NCBI GenBank assembly: GCA_965215775.1
Contig: CBDCEG010000026.1
Location: forward strand, 1-53,849
From: CBDCEG01 sp965215775
GTDB lineage: Bacteria > Pseudomonadota > Gammaproteobacteria > Cardiobacteriales > Ostreibacteriaceae
Direction of reading: 5' to 3'
Length of the DNA: 53,849 nt
Both the position numbers and the translations under genes were made by a program. The notes below the pieces were generated by a model, which did no database searches, was not told the DNA's origin, and worked only from the letters and a program-made list of their open reading frames with translations. This document shows positions 1 through 9,063 of this stretch, in pieces; position 1 is the stretch's first letter; each line of letters begins with the position of its first letter.

Positions 1-641
1 TTTAGTTTTATATTTCTTGCAATATTACTCAACATATCTGTAGCCCCTTTTAACTCTTGGCTACTAATGCTATTAAAATAGTAAGAACTTTTTAATATCT
101 TTTCAATGCTCATAATTAAAGTATTTATTCTAAGAATTTTGTTCTGTTTTAATTTTGAAAAATTATATTGGTAGCTTCTAAAAAAACTTTTAAATTCACT
201 CCAATTTTTAATAAAATTTTTAGCATAATCAGAATTGTGATGGGTGCTAACTTCTTTTTTATCTTTGCACTCAACTTTAAAAGTTGTTTTGCGAGAGTTA
301 TTTTTTTTAGATAGTTTGCTCTTTTCTGAAAAATCAAGCATTTGCCTTAAAGCACTATCAAGATTAATTTTAACTAAATAAAAATCATTCTCTTTATTGA
401 TACTCTTTATTTGTAAAAGTGCTTTCTTTATAAAATCCTCAGAAATATCTAAGGTATCATTGCATTCTAAATCTGGCTTTATTCTTTCACGAAGACTATC
501 AATTTCTGTTAAAATTTCTTTTATATTTTTAAAAGTTGTTTTTGAATCAGCTGAAAGATTAATCGTTTTATAATCTCTAACTATTCTTGCAAATAAGTTC
601 CAGTACTTATTGAAGCTATGGTTTTTGAATTTATTTGCCAT
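1..641 (-). CDS. Hypothetical protein, paralogue of the next gene upstream; runs off the left edge
   Basis: An open frame runs from an ATG at 639-641 to the window edge without a stop, giving at least 213 residues. It begins MANKFKNHSFNKYWNLF, closely matching the start of the neighbouring 656-1585 product (MSNNFKNHNFHKNWSEF). The similarity continues over about 110 residues, including FYLV..NLDSALRQM..FS versus LYMV..SVDSILKLV.SFS. A second copy of the opening motif (NFIKNWSEFKSF) occurs near residue 140, so the protein seems to be built of repeated, probably helical modules of about 110-140 residues. There is no signal peptide or membrane segment in the visible part. It starts 14 bp after the stop of the upstream paralogue and is probably cotranscribed with it. 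Function is unknown; the gene call is firm because of the paralogy. Confidence 0.75.
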   Translation of the reverse strand, partial: MANKFKNHSFNKYWNLFARIVRDYKTINLSADSKTTFKNIKEILTEIDSLRERIKPDLECNDTLDISEDFIKKALLQIKSINKENDFYLVKINLDSALRQMLDFSEKSKLSKKNNSRKTTFKVECKDKKEVSTHHNSDYAKNFIKNWSEFKSFFRSYQYNFSKLKQNKILRINTLIMSIEKILKSSYYFNSISSQELKGATDMLSNIARNIKL

Positions 642-655
642 TTATTCTATTAAGT

Positions 656-1585
656 TTAATCTTTGATAAATACAAAATAAGCCACAATTAAAAAGAAAAT
701 AGTCTTAAAAAGACCAATTATAAATTTATTACTATCTTTCTCCTCTCTCTCTTTCGCATAGTTTGTGATATATAGATTCCGTTCATCTTGCGTTAAACCA
801 TCTGGAATATCTACTTTTACACCATCAAAAGTAAAACTATGTTTTATGCTAGTAATTTGTTCCATTAATCTTTCATATAAATCTATTGTGAGTAACTCAT
901 TATAACCAATATCTAGTTCCTCTACTTCATCAACTGTTAAATATGTTTCTTTACTTCCTGTTTTAAAAATATATTTATATACCTCATCTTCTTTTGAAAA
1001 AGTAAATTTTTCAGAGGTATTTTCAGAATTTATATATTCAAACTTATCAGCAAACTGTAATAGCAAAGCAATTTTATCAACTTTACTTAGATTAAATAAG
1101 TTTTCAAATAACTTTTCACTTTCACTTTCACTAAGGCTAGAGTCTTCTTGCTCAAGGTCTAAGTTGTAATCTTTATCAATAAGCTCTTCTTTTATTTCAT
1201 TATATTTATCATTATCTGTTTTGGTAAGTATGTTTTTTTCATTAGTTTCATTAGATTTTTGTTTTGATTGAGAGAAGCTAGCCACTAATTTTAAGATACT
1301 ATCAACACTACTACTAACCATATAAAGATTATTTTGCTTATTCCCCTCTTTTTTTAGGTTGTATATTGCTTTATCTATATGAGTTTCAACAAGATTTAGA
1401 GAGTTTATTTTAGAATTATCATCTGTATTTCTAATATAGTTATCTATTTGTTTAATATCATCGTTAATATTTTGCAAAGTATTTTTCCCGCTTACTGAAA
1501 ATTCTCCAGTATCAAGCTTACTTATTAGAATTTGAAACTCACTCCAGTTTTTATGGAAATTATGATTTTTGAAATTATTTGACAT
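656..1585 (-). CDS. Hypothetical protein with C-terminal membrane anchor
   Basis: 309 residues, mostly charged and predicted helical. Residues 1-110 are paralogous to the next gene downstream (1-641). The middle (about 115-160) is Asn/Glu/Ser-rich low complexity. The C-terminus ends in a single hydrophobic stretch (FKTIFFLIVAYFVFIKD), suggesting a tail-anchored inner-membrane protein with the bulk in the cytoplasm. There are no recognisable catalytic motifs. The start lies 20 bp downstream of the mpl stop on the same strand, so the pair probably reads through from hslO-mpl. I do not recognise the family. The two tandem paralogues with one anchored and one (so far) unanchored member suggest a partner pair, which is inference. 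Confidence 0.75.
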   Translation of the reverse strand: MSNNFKNHNFHKNWSEFQILISKLDTGEFSVSGKNTLQNINDDIKQIDNYIRNTDDNSKINSLNLVETHIDKAIYNLKKEGNKQNNLYMVSSSVDSILKLVASFSQSKQKSNETNEKNILTKTDNDKYNEIKEELIDKDYNLDLEQEDSSLSESESEKLFENLFNLSKVDKIALLLQFADKFEYINSENTSEKFTFSKEDEVYKYIFKTGSKETYLTVDEVEELDIGYNELLTIDLYERLMEQITSIKHSFTFDGVKVDIPDGLTQDERNLYITNYAKEREEKDSNKFIIGLFKTIFFLIVAYFVFIKD

Positions 1586-1605
1586 ATTTTTATTTGATTG
1601 TTTAA

Positions 1606-2931
1606 TTAATTTAAATTACCCAACTGATTAATTAATCGTTGGTGTAGCCCATCAAAGCTTCCATTACTCATAATAACAACTTCATCATTGGGTTTTAATT
1701 CAGATGTTAAACGATTATAGAAATCTTCCATATTTCTTTCAATTATAAAGTCTCCAACGATTTCCCAATCCATATTTGGTGCTAAATAAATATATGATTT
1801 GTCCGCCAAAGCAAAAGCTGTTTGTAATGCATCTGCAAAAATCCCCATCTTCATTGTATTAGAGCGAGGTTCAAATACGGCTATAATTCGTTTTGTTGGA
1901 GATTTTTTCTTAATTGCTGAAAGTGTAAAGTTAATTGCAGTTGGGTGGTGAGCAAAATCATCATAAATGGTTATATTATTAACTGTAGCAAGTTCTTCCA
2001 GCCTTCTCTTTACACCAACAAAGCTAGCTAAACAATTAACCGCATCAGCCATTGAAAACCCAGCTCCCAAAGATGCTAAGCAAGCTGTAAAAGCATTTGT
2101 TTGATTATGGCTTCCAATTATATTTTTAGGTATTTTCGCAACCATAATTTCATCTTTGTAAATAATTCCATCTAATAATTTATATTCATTATTATTTACA
2201 TAAGTTTTGTTTGACCAAATTCCTTTTTTGACTACATTTTTGATATGGTTTCCTGCACCCAAAATAACTTGCCCATTAGGTGGAACTAAGCGAACACCAT
2301 AATGAAACTGCTTTTCAATTTGTTCAACATCATCATAAATATCAGCGTGATCAAATTCTAAATTACCAATAACAAAAATATTTGGATAATAATGAATAAA
2401 TTTAGGGCGTTTATCAAAGTATGCACTATCGTATTCATCAGCCTCTAAAATAAAATAATCTGTTTTCCCAATATAAGCAGAGTGTTCAACGCCATTAACA
2501 ACCCCACCAACTAAATAACCTGTGTCAATATTATTATGTTGGAAAATATGCGTAAGCATTGAGGTGGTGGTTGTTTTACCGTGAGTTCCTGCAACAGCAA
2601 TAACAAATTTATTCTTCAAAATATTGTCTCCTAACCATTTAGGAGCTGAAATATATTCTAAATTACGGTTTAACATCTCTTCAATAATTGGCATTCCACG
2701 AGTTGCGACATTGCCGACAATAACTAAATCAGGGCTTATTTCATCCCAAATATCAGCCTCATAACCAGTATAAGTTTTAACACCTAATTCTATTAACTGG
2801 TTACTCATTGGAGGATAAAATGCTTTATCAGAACCTGTTACACTATAACCAAGCTCTATTGCAATTCGTGCAATTCCAGCCATAAATGTTCCACAAATTC
2901 CTATTATGTGAATATTTTTATCTTTTTTCAT
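1606..2931 (-). CDS. mpl: UDP-N-acetylmuramate:L-alanyl-gamma-D-glutamyl-meso-diaminopimelate ligase
   Basis: Murein-peptide ligase of cell-wall recycling: joins recovered tripeptide to UDP-MurNAc using ATP in the cytoplasm. The N-terminus carries the Mpl/MurC Rossmann motif IHIIGICGTFMAGIA, followed by the Mur-ligase ATP loop AVAGTHGKTTTTSML, the LEADEYDSAYFDKRPKF substrate segment typical of Mpl rather than MurC, and late DDFAHHPTAI and FEPRSNTMK motifs. I chose the ATG at 2931 (MKKDKNIHIIGIC), giving 441 residues. The frame stays open for 28 more codons upstream, but these overlap hslO and have no family counterpart. The chosen start lies 4 bp after the hslO stop with AAGGA just in front, so the two genes are probably translationally coupled. 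Confidence 0.93.
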   Translation of the reverse strand: MKKDKNIHIIGICGTFMAGIARIAIELGYSVTGSDKAFYPPMSNQLIELGVKTYTGYEADIWDEISPDLVIVGNVATRGMPIIEEMLNRNLEYISAPKWLGDNILKNKFVIAVAGTHGKTTTTSMLTHIFQHNNIDTGYLVGGVVNGVEHSAYIGKTDYFILEADEYDSAYFDKRPKFIHYYPNIFVIGNLEFDHADIYDDVEQIEKQFHYGVRLVPPNGQVILGAGNHIKNVVKKGIWSNKTYVNNNEYKLLDGIIYKDEIMVAKIPKNIIGSHNQTNAFTACLASLGAGFSMADAVNCLASFVGVKRRLEELATVNNITIYDDFAHHPTAINFTLSAIKKKSPTKRIIAVFEPRSNTMKMGIFADALQTAFALADKSYIYLAPNMDWEIVGDFIIERNMEDFYNRLTSELKPNDEVVIMSNGSFDGLHQRLINQLGNLN

Positions 2932-2935
2932 ATCC

Positions 2936-3778
2936 TTAATTTGGTTGGGTTTTGTTTTTAACAAGAGCGGCAACCGTTTCGGCATCATGCGTATATTGTT
3001 TGCCACAAAAACCACAATCTATAGTTATTGATTTTTCTTCTTTTGCAATACTTTCTAACTCAGACTCTTCAATTGTTGTCAAAGCCCCCAAAGTTCTCTC
3101 ATATGAACAAACACATTTAAACTTAGTTTCCTCAACATCATAAACCGTTTTATCATCTTCTGCAAAAATACGCTCAATAATGGTTTGTGTATCAGCTTCT
3201 TTTATTTCTGATAAGCTAAGTGTATCAATTACAAATCTTAACCTCTGCCAATCATCTTCACTAGCCTTACAACTAGGCAATGCCTGTAAAATAATACCTG
3301 CAGCCATATTTTTATCAGCTTTTAATACAACTATTGTCTTAAGCTGTTCCGATTTTTCAAAGAAGTTTTCAACTAAATCTGAAATATTATTAGATTCAAC
3401 TTCAACAACACCTTGGTAAGGGTCTTGATTTTTTTGCTTAATTGTAACAACCAAACAACCTTTGTCAGTTATCTCTAATAAATCACTGCTAGATAATTCA
3501 TCATACTTACTAAAACTTCTAAAGTTAGAGTGGTTATCACACTGAGAAACTAACAAGCTCAGAGCTCCTTCACTTTGTAATTGGGCAATTATATTTCCCT
3601 CAAACTTAATATTAGAAGCCATTAATATAGATGAAACTGTGATTTCACCTAAAAGTGGAATAACATTATCAGAATAGTTTTTACGAGATAAAACCTCCTG
3701 CCAAGATGATGATAAGGAAACTATAGAACCTTTTATATCTAAGTCTTCTAATAAGAATTTTTGTTTAATATCTTTCAT
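2936..3778 (-). CDS. hslO: Hsp33 redox-regulated chaperonin
   Basis: 280 residues, a normal length for Hsp33. The C-terminal zinc redox switch is visible as KCVCSYE and DCGFCGKQY, the CxC...CxxC arrangement whose cysteines release zinc and form disulfides on oxidation, turning on holdase activity. The N-terminal half matches the Hsp33 fold (ASNIKFEGNIIAQLQSEGALSLL region). It is cytoplasmic and protects unfolding proteins during oxidative or bleach stress. It is the first gene of a minus-strand run leading into mpl and the two paralogous unknown genes. The msrPQ genes elsewhere in the window serve related oxidative repair. Confidence 0.93.
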   Translation of the reverse strand: MKDIKQKFLLEDLDIKGSIVSLSSSWQEVLSRKNYSDNVIPLLGEITVSSILMASNIKFEGNIIAQLQSEGALSLLVSQCDNHSNFRSFSKYDELSSSDLLEITDKGCLVVTIKQKNQDPYQGVVEVESNNISDLVENFFEKSEQLKTIVVLKADKNMAAGIILQALPSCKASEDDWQRLRFVIDTLSLSEIKEADTQTIIERIFAEDDKTVYDVEETKFKCVCSYERTLGALTTIEESELESIAKEEKSITIDCGFCGKQYTHDAETVAALVKNKTQPN

Positions 3779-3980
3779 AAGTACCTTTTATTGCCAAATT
3801 TTAATCCTCTATTTTAGCATTTATCTAATTAAATGGAGATTATTTGATTGATTTGAAGTAATAATTTTTGTAGGTGTAACTTATAATAGTTTATTTCTTT
3901 GAGCAATACTTTCTAAAACTACTGTTTGTTAATCTTCTATTAATAAAAGCTATTAATTTATTGCAGATTTATTACAGGTA

Positions 3981-4012
3981 TAAAAAAAGGCAGAATAAAT
4001 CCTGCCTTTTTC
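3981..4012 (-). terminator. Rho-independent terminator of the porin gene
   Basis: On the minus strand the sequence reads AAAAAGGCAGG, a short AT loop, then CTGCCTTTTTTTA. The GGCAG/CTGCC stem, extended by A:T pairs, ends in a T run about 45 bp past the porin stop at 4054. The A-rich flank also allows some activity on the opposite strand, but no plus-strand gene needs it. Confidence 0.8.
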
Positions 4013-4053
4013 GTCTCTATGTTAGCTGACACTTTTTTAAGCTTAACTTCTAA

Positions 4054-5172
4054 TTAGAAGCTTGTGCTTAAACCAAGTTGTAAAGCTTGATCATGAGTTT
4101 TCTCACCTAAATCTTCATATACATATTCGATCCAAGTTTTAGTTCTTTTGCTGAACTTATGAGTGTAACCAATACCATATGATTTTTGATTATCAGCATC
4201 ATCATCATTTTTATCTAAGTAACCTAAACCAAAATGAACATCATCAGAATCAGAAATATCATAAGTACCCGCTAAACCGTAAGCAACTTTTTTGTTAGAT
4301 TTTTTAGTAAGTTCTTTTTCTACACCAAAGTCAATATTAAATTTATTAGAAAGTTCATAACCTAAAGCTAAAGCAATTGACTGTGTTTCATATATATCTT
4401 TTTTTACCAAATTACCTTTTTTATCTTTAACAGTTTTAACACCGCCTTTAAGACCATTAGTAGTTGCGTAAGCTAGAGCTGCTTTAGCACCAAAAGCATT
4501 AAATTTAACTGCCGCTTGGTAAGCATCAACTTTTTTACCTGTATTATGAGGTCTTACTGCCGTTGCTTCTTTTTCATCACCAGCTTTCACATAGCTATTT
4601 TTCACTGCAGCATCATCCTTATTATACTTTCCTGAGTCTTCACCATACATACTTCCATCAGCAACTGCTGCTAGACCAAATTGAACACCACCAAAACTTG
4701 GAGATACATAAGCGATAGAGTTAGAAAGATCTCCAGGTCCAAAGAAGAAGTCTGTAGCATCTCTAGAACCATTAAATCCACCTACAGTGTCTCCAGCCCA
4801 TTCATAAACACCATCTTGAGTACCTAAAGATAAAGCACCAAATCCGCCTCTAATTCCTACATAAGCTTTGTCGCCTTTAATTTCAATTTTATCATCATTA
4901 CTTGAATTTACTGATACTTTAATATTATAAAAAGCTTCTAAACCACTACCTAAAGACTCTGAACCTCTGATACCAAAGTTAGAATCTTGTTTGATGTGAA
5001 AGTTAGAATTTTTTACAGAATTAATTGCAGAAGTAACACCTTCAACATTTGCTTTTTTATTTGTAAATTCCGCTCTTACTTTAACTGTTCCGTAAAGAGT
5101 AGTTCCATCAGCGTAAGCTGCTGTGCTTGCTAACCCAGCAATTACTGCTAGTGTTAAGATTGATTTTTTCAT
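4054..5172 (-). CDS. Outer-membrane general porin
   Basis: 372 residues with a clear Sec signal peptide (MKKSILTLAVIAGLASTAAYA, cleavage after AYA) and the Gram-negative trimeric porin start ADGTTLYGTVKVRAEF. Many alternating hydrophobic/polar strands follow, with a PSFGGVQFG-type strand and a terminal phenylalanine (LGLSTSF), the C-terminal signal for Bam-dependent assembly. The GGFGALSLGTQDG stretch is typical of Porin_4-type proteins. It should form a 16-strand channel for small solutes. It is monocistronic: its own terminator lies downstream and a 186-bp AT-rich leader upstream with GGAG seven bases before the ATG. The loops are Lys/Asp rich. Substrate preference cannot be read from sequence. 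Confidence 0.9.
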   Translation of the reverse strand: MKKSILTLAVIAGLASTAAYADGTTLYGTVKVRAEFTNKKANVEGVTSAINSVKNSNFHIKQDSNFGIRGSESLGSGLEAFYNIKVSVNSSNDDKIEIKGDKAYVGIRGGFGALSLGTQDGVYEWAGDTVGGFNGSRDATDFFFGPGDLSNSIAYVSPSFGGVQFGLAAVADGSMYGEDSGKYNKDDAAVKNSYVKAGDEKEATAVRPHNTGKKVDAYQAAVKFNAFGAKAALAYATTNGLKGGVKTVKDKKGNLVKKDIYETQSIALALGYELSNKFNIDFGVEKELTKKSNKKVAYGLAGTYDISDSDDVHFGLGYLDKNDDDADNQKSYGIGYTHKFSKRTKTWIEYVYEDLGEKTHDQALQLGLSTSF

Positions 5173-5286
5173 ATTTGATCTCCAAATTATTTTAAAAAAT
5201 TATATTAAAGTTTTATACATTAAGAATTAAACATATAAAACAAAACAAATCTTCATTTGTTGGAGACTACTTTACTAGCTTTTTGT

Positions 5287-5333
5287 AAAAAAACAACACT
5301 TTTCTATGAAATAATTAATAATGTTGCTTTTTT
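5287..5333 (-). terminator. Possible weak terminator after the metallophosphoesterase gene
   Basis: Minus-strand GCAACA and TGTTGT arms about 23 nt apart, flanked by A runs on one side and a seven-T run on the other, lie 26 bp beyond the stop at 5359. The GC core is only five pairs with a bulged base, so this is tentative. Confidence 0.35.
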
Positions 5334-5358
5334 GTTAGTTCATTATTTTACTTATAAT

Positions 5359-6252
5359 TTAGTAAAGCTCAATAATATCAATAGTTGGTGGGATTAGAAA
5401 TCTAAGAGGTAAGCCTATTTCTCCTATTCCACTTGTTACAAAAACTTTGCCTTTTCTATAATTATAAAGACCTTGATTCCATAAAACTTCACTTCCAATT
5501 ACTGGAATTATCTTTTTATAGATATAAGGAATTCTAATTTGTCCACCATGAGTATGCCCTGCCAAAGTTATATCTGGGTAGTAATTTTCTGGATAATACA
5601 ATGCTGTATCTGGGTTGTGTGTTAAAACAACAACATTATCTGTTTGTTTATACTTTTTTAGTAAATCGGTTTTATCATTTAGATGCCAGTGGCTACCTAA
5701 ACCCAGAAGTGTAATTCCTTTTATGTTTACAGCTTTATTTGTAATAATATTAACACCTATACTTTCCAGATAAGTTATTAATTCTTTTTCTATATTAGGG
5801 CCTGGTTCTGAAACATCGTGATTACCAAGAACTGCATAAACTGGATATTTTATGTTTTTCAAACTTTTAAATAGTTCATCAAAACTAGTAAACTGTGGCT
5901 CATAAGTGAAGTCTCCTGCAATTAAAACAGCGTCAACATTAAGTTTATTAATTTTCTCAACAGTTCTTTCCAAAATACTAGAGTTATTATATATACCTAA
6001 ATGTATATCTGAGATTAGTGCAAATTTGACTTTAAAGCCTGTATTTATTTTATAGTTATTCACCAAAAGTATTTTTGGTTCAACAAATCTTGCGTATATA
6101 AATAAGCAAGACATAAAACTTAGGAAAATAATTAAAGACTTAGATTTTATAAATAATTTCTTCTTTATAAGAAAATATAGAAAAGGAAAAACTAACCACG
6201 AACCGTAATAAATAAAGAATTTTAATAAAATAATTTCAGTTAGTTTTTCCAT
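5359..6252 (-). CDS. Membrane-anchored calcineurin-like metallophosphoesterase
   Basis: 297 residues. Two hydrophobic segments in the first 55 residues anchor it in the inner membrane. The catalytic domain has all the metallophosphoesterase motifs in order: SDIHLG (about 80), GDFTY, LGNHDVS, LTHNPD and AGHTHGGQIRIP. The arrangement matches the YkuE/YaeI group, proposed to act on lipids such as UDP-diacylglucosamine-like substrates; the substrate here is not predictable. It lies 22 bp downstream of hemB on the same strand and is probably cotranscribed with it, with no obvious functional link. Confidence 0.88.
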   Translation of the reverse strand: MEKLTEIILLKFFIYYGSWLVFPFLYFLIKKKLFIKSKSLIIFLSFMSCLFIYARFVEPKILLVNNYKINTGFKVKFALISDIHLGIYNNSSILERTVEKINKLNVDAVLIAGDFTYEPQFTSFDELFKSLKNIKYPVYAVLGNHDVSEPGPNIEKELITYLESIGVNIITNKAVNIKGITLLGLGSHWHLNDKTDLLKKYKQTDNVVVLTHNPDTALYYPENYYPDITLAGHTHGGQIRIPYIYKKIIPVIGSEVLWNQGLYNYRKGKVFVTSGIGEIGLPLRFLIPPTIDIIELY

Positions 6253-6274
6253 AGTTTATTTACTAATTTACTAC

Positions 6275-7279
6275 TTACTTTTTAGATTGTAGTATTTTTG
6301 CAACATCCATTGCAAAATAAGTTAAAATAGCATCACAGCCTGCTCGTTTAAAAGCCATTAAGCTTTCCATAACAACTTTTTCTTCATCTAACCAACCATT
6401 TTGAGAGGCTGCTTTTATCATTGCGTATTCTCCACTAACTTGATAAGCAAAAGTTGGAACTTTTAGCTCAGACTTAACCCTATGAATAATATCTAAATAA
6501 GGTAACCCAGGTTTTACCATAAACATATCCGCACCCTCTTGAATATCCAAAGAAACTTCATGCAAAGCCTCATCAGAATTTGCAGGATCCATTTGATAAG
6601 TAAATTTATCAGCATTTCCTAAATTAGCTGATGAGCCAACGGCATCACGAAATGGACCATAAAAAGCAGAAGCATATTTTGCAGAATAAGCTAGTATTTG
6701 TGTATTTACAAAATCATTAGCTTCTAGTGTTTGGCGAATTCGTAAAACTCTACCATCCATCATATCAGAAGGTGCAACAATATCAGCGCCAGCGGTTGCG
6801 TGAGTTAGAGCTTGTTTGGTTAAAATATCAACAGTTAGATCATTTAAAATATAACCTTTTTCATCAATTATTCCATCTTGCCCTGATAAAGTATAAGGAT
6901 CCAACGCTACATCAGTTATAACTCCTAATTCTGGAATAGCTTTTTTTAAAGCTCTAACCGTCATAGGAACTAAGCCATCTTCATTATAAGCTTCCTCTGC
7001 CATTTCTGATTTTTTCCCTTGCTCAATAACTGGAAACAATGCGATTGCTGGAATTCCTAACTCGTAAGCCTCTTTTGCATATTCAACTATTAAATCCATA
7101 CTTCTGCGTAATACATTTGGCATTGAAGATATCTCTTGTGTTTCACCTAATCCTTCAATAACAAACAATGGTAAAATTAAATCATTTACTGTTAGCTCAT
7201 TTTCACGAACCAAATTTCTTGCGAATAAAGATTTTCTATTTCTGCGTTTTCTAGTTGTACTTATTTGTCCTGTTTTCAT
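6275..7279 (-). CDS. hemB: Delta-aminolevulinic acid dehydratase (porphobilinogen synthase)
   Basis: 334 residues, full length. Condenses two 5-aminolevulinate molecules to porphobilinogen in haem synthesis. Schiff-base lysines are seen in AYSAKYASAFYGPFRDAVG and in FMVKPGLPYLDI. The metal site reads DVALDPYTLSGQDG, with aspartates replacing the three cysteines of zinc enzymes, so this is the magnesium/potassium-responsive type found in many proteobacteria. The basic N-terminal arm (TTRKRRNRKSLFARNLVREN) is the usual oligomerisation arm. It is divergent from the L,D-transpeptidase gene across a 74-bp spacer and is followed by the metallophosphoesterase gene. Confidence 0.96.
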   Translation of the reverse strand: MKTGQISTTRKRRNRKSLFARNLVRENELTVNDLILPLFVIEGLGETQEISSMPNVLRRSMDLIVEYAKEAYELGIPAIALFPVIEQGKKSEMAEEAYNEDGLVPMTVRALKKAIPELGVITDVALDPYTLSGQDGIIDEKGYILNDLTVDILTKQALTHATAGADIVAPSDMMDGRVLRIRQTLEANDFVNTQILAYSAKYASAFYGPFRDAVGSSANLGNADKFTYQMDPANSDEALHEVSLDIQEGADMFMVKPGLPYLDIIHRVKSELKVPTFAYQVSGEYAMIKAASQNGWLDEEKVVMESLMAFKRAGCDAILTYFAMDVAKILQSKK

Positions 7280-7353
7280 AGTTTTATTATTAAATTAATT
7301 TTAAAGTAAAGAAATTCAAGTATTATAACCAAATATTAATTTAAAACGAATGG

Positions 7354-8274
7354 ATGATTATGAAAATAAAATTACTTATAGCTTTGACAGTTTCTTTTTT
7401 AACTAATTTTGCTAGTGCAACTGAATATTTATTGCCACCTGCTGGTATAAATGTTGTTGGAAAATTACAGCTAGTAAAAGCCAAAGATAACGAAACTTTG
7501 CTAGATATTGCAAGAGAATTTAAAGTTGGCAACAATGAAATGTTTAAAGCAAACCCTAATGTTGATAGATGGTACCCAGGTGCTGGAACGCCGATTGTGA
7601 TACCTTCTCGTTATATATTGCCTGACACTCCAAGACAAGGTTTGGTGCTTAATTTACCTGAAATGCGAATTTATTTTTACCCAAAAGTAAGAAATGGTGA
7701 GAAACCAACGGTAATAACTTACCCAGTTGGAGTTGGGCGTCAGAACTGGAGAACTCCTTTAGGAAAAACTAAAATAATTGAAAAGGTAAAAAATCCAACT
7801 TGGACACCACCAAAGTCAATTCTAGCAGAGCATCTTGCAAAAGGAGACCCGCTTCCAAGAGTTGTTGCAGCAGGTCCAAATAACCCCCTAGGTTCTAGAA
7901 AAATGCGACTTGGAATACCTGGTTATTTAATTCATGGAACTAATAAGCCTTATGGTGTTGGAATGCGTGTTTCACACGGTTGCGTAAGACTTAGAACTGA
8001 AGATGTTGAGGAGCTTTTTGGAATGGTTTCAGTTGGGCAAACAGTTCGTATAATTAACCAACCTCTTAAGATTGGACACTTTGCGGGCTCACTATTTATG
8101 GAATTTCATAGCCCATTGGACGAAGATAATCTAAGCTTTGAAGATAACTTTCAAAATGCACTTCGTTTAGCTGAGAAAAAGCTAAAAATACATAATAATG
8201 CTTTGTCTGAAAATACAATAAAAGCTGTTGTTCAAGAAGAAAGTGGTTTCCCAGTTGAGGTTACTTTAGATTAA
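7354..8274 (+). CDS. Periplasmic L,D-transpeptidase (ErfK/YbiS/YkuD family)
   Basis: 306 residues. A signal peptide (ends FASATEY) is followed by a LysM-like segment (LVKAKDNETLLDIAREFKVG...PGAGTPIVIP) and the YkuD domain. The catalytic motif is HGTNKPYGVGMRVSHGCVRL, with His and the SHGCVR cysteine both intact. Enzymes of this group either make 3-3 crosslinks in peptidoglycan or attach outer-membrane lipoprotein to it. The C-terminal 70-residue extension is charged and of unknown role. ATG 7354 and ATG 7360 are both possible starts; the signal peptide fits either. Only 6 bp separate it from the next gene. Confidence 0.92.
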   Translation: MIMKIKLLIALTVSFLTNFASATEYLLPPAGINVVGKLQLVKAKDNETLLDIAREFKVGNNEMFKANPNVDRWYPGAGTPIVIPSRYILPDTPRQGLVLNLPEMRIYFYPKVRNGEKPTVITYPVGVGRQNWRTPLGKTKIIEKVKNPTWTPPKSILAEHLAKGDPLPRVVAAGPNNPLGSRKMRLGIPGYLIHGTNKPYGVGMRVSHGCVRLRTEDVEELFGMVSVGQTVRIINQPLKIGHFAGSLFMEFHSPLDEDNLSFEDNFQNALRLAEKKLKIHNNALSENTIKAVVQEESGFPVEVTLD

Positions 8275-8280
8275 TTGATA

Positions 8281-8982
8281 ATGAGCTTTAAAGAAATAGA
8301 GAGGAAAATAATTAGCTTGGCTGACCCACAAATAGCCAAGCAATCTCAAAAATTCTTTAAAACTCAAAAAGGTGAATATGCTTATGGAGATATTTTCCTA
8401 GGAATTCGCGTTCCAGTTATTCGCAAATTAGAAAAATCATACAAAAACATTTCACTAAATAATCTAAATAAACTTTTAGAATCAAAGTATCACGAAATTA
8501 GGCTATTTGCTTTAATTGGGCTGGTTAATACTTTCAAAAAATACTCAATAAAACAACAAGATATTCACAATATCTATCTAAAAAACACTAAATATATAAA
8601 TAACTGGGATTTGGTTGATATTTCAGCACCTCATATTGTTGGTAACTTTTTATTAACTAAAGATAAAGATATTTTATACAAATTAGCAAGCTCTGAAATG
8701 CTGTGGGAAAGAAGAATTGCAATAGTTTCAACATTTAGTTTTATTAGAAATAATGAATTTTCAGATACTATAAAAATATCCAAAATTTTACTAAAAGACC
8801 AGCAAGATTTAATTCATAAAGCCGTTGGGTGGATGTTACGAGAGGTTGGAAATAGAGATTTGAATATATTGATAAATTTTCTAAATAAATACTATAAAAT
8901 TATGCCACGAACTATGCTTAGATATTCAATAGAAAAACTTGAAGAAAGTAAGCGACAGTTATATCTAAAAGGTGAAATTTAA
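8281..8982 (+). CDS. DNA alkylation repair protein (AlkD-like HEAT-repeat glycosylase)
   Basis: 233 residues from the ATG at 8281 (a TTG six bases upstream is possible but unnecessary). The sequence is made of helical HEAT-like repeats and contains the family landmark INNWDLVDISAPHIVG, carrying the Trp and Asp of the AlkD active-site cleft, plus KAVGWMLREVGNRD. AlkD proteins excise bulky or positively charged alkylpurines (3-methyladenine, 7-methylguanine) without base flipping. It follows the L,D-transpeptidase gene by 6 bp and precedes clpB by 81 bp. It is full length for the family. Confidence 0.88.
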   Translation: MSFKEIERKIISLADPQIAKQSQKFFKTQKGEYAYGDIFLGIRVPVIRKLEKSYKNISLNNLNKLLESKYHEIRLFALIGLVNTFKKYSIKQQDIHNIYLKNTKYINNWDLVDISAPHIVGNFLLTKDKDILYKLASSEMLWERRIAIVSTFSFIRNNEFSDTIKISKILLKDQQDLIHKAVGWMLREVGNRDLNILINFLNKYYKIMPRTMLRYSIEKLEESKRQLYLKGEI

Positions 8983-9063
8983 CTATCTATAAATAGAAAG
9001 CCTTGAATTCTGAGAAACAAATCTCCATATAAAAATTACTAAAAACATAAAATGGAGATTAAG

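Noticed and set aside
149..337. A 62-codon minus-strand frame at the left edge
   Set aside because: It overlaps, in another frame, the longer open frame 1-641, which is supported by clear paralogy to the neighbouring gene.
2932..3015. 28 extra N-terminal codons on mpl
   Set aside because: They overlap the hslO end and lack counterparts in the family; the start at 2931 has coupling and a Shine-Dalgarno.
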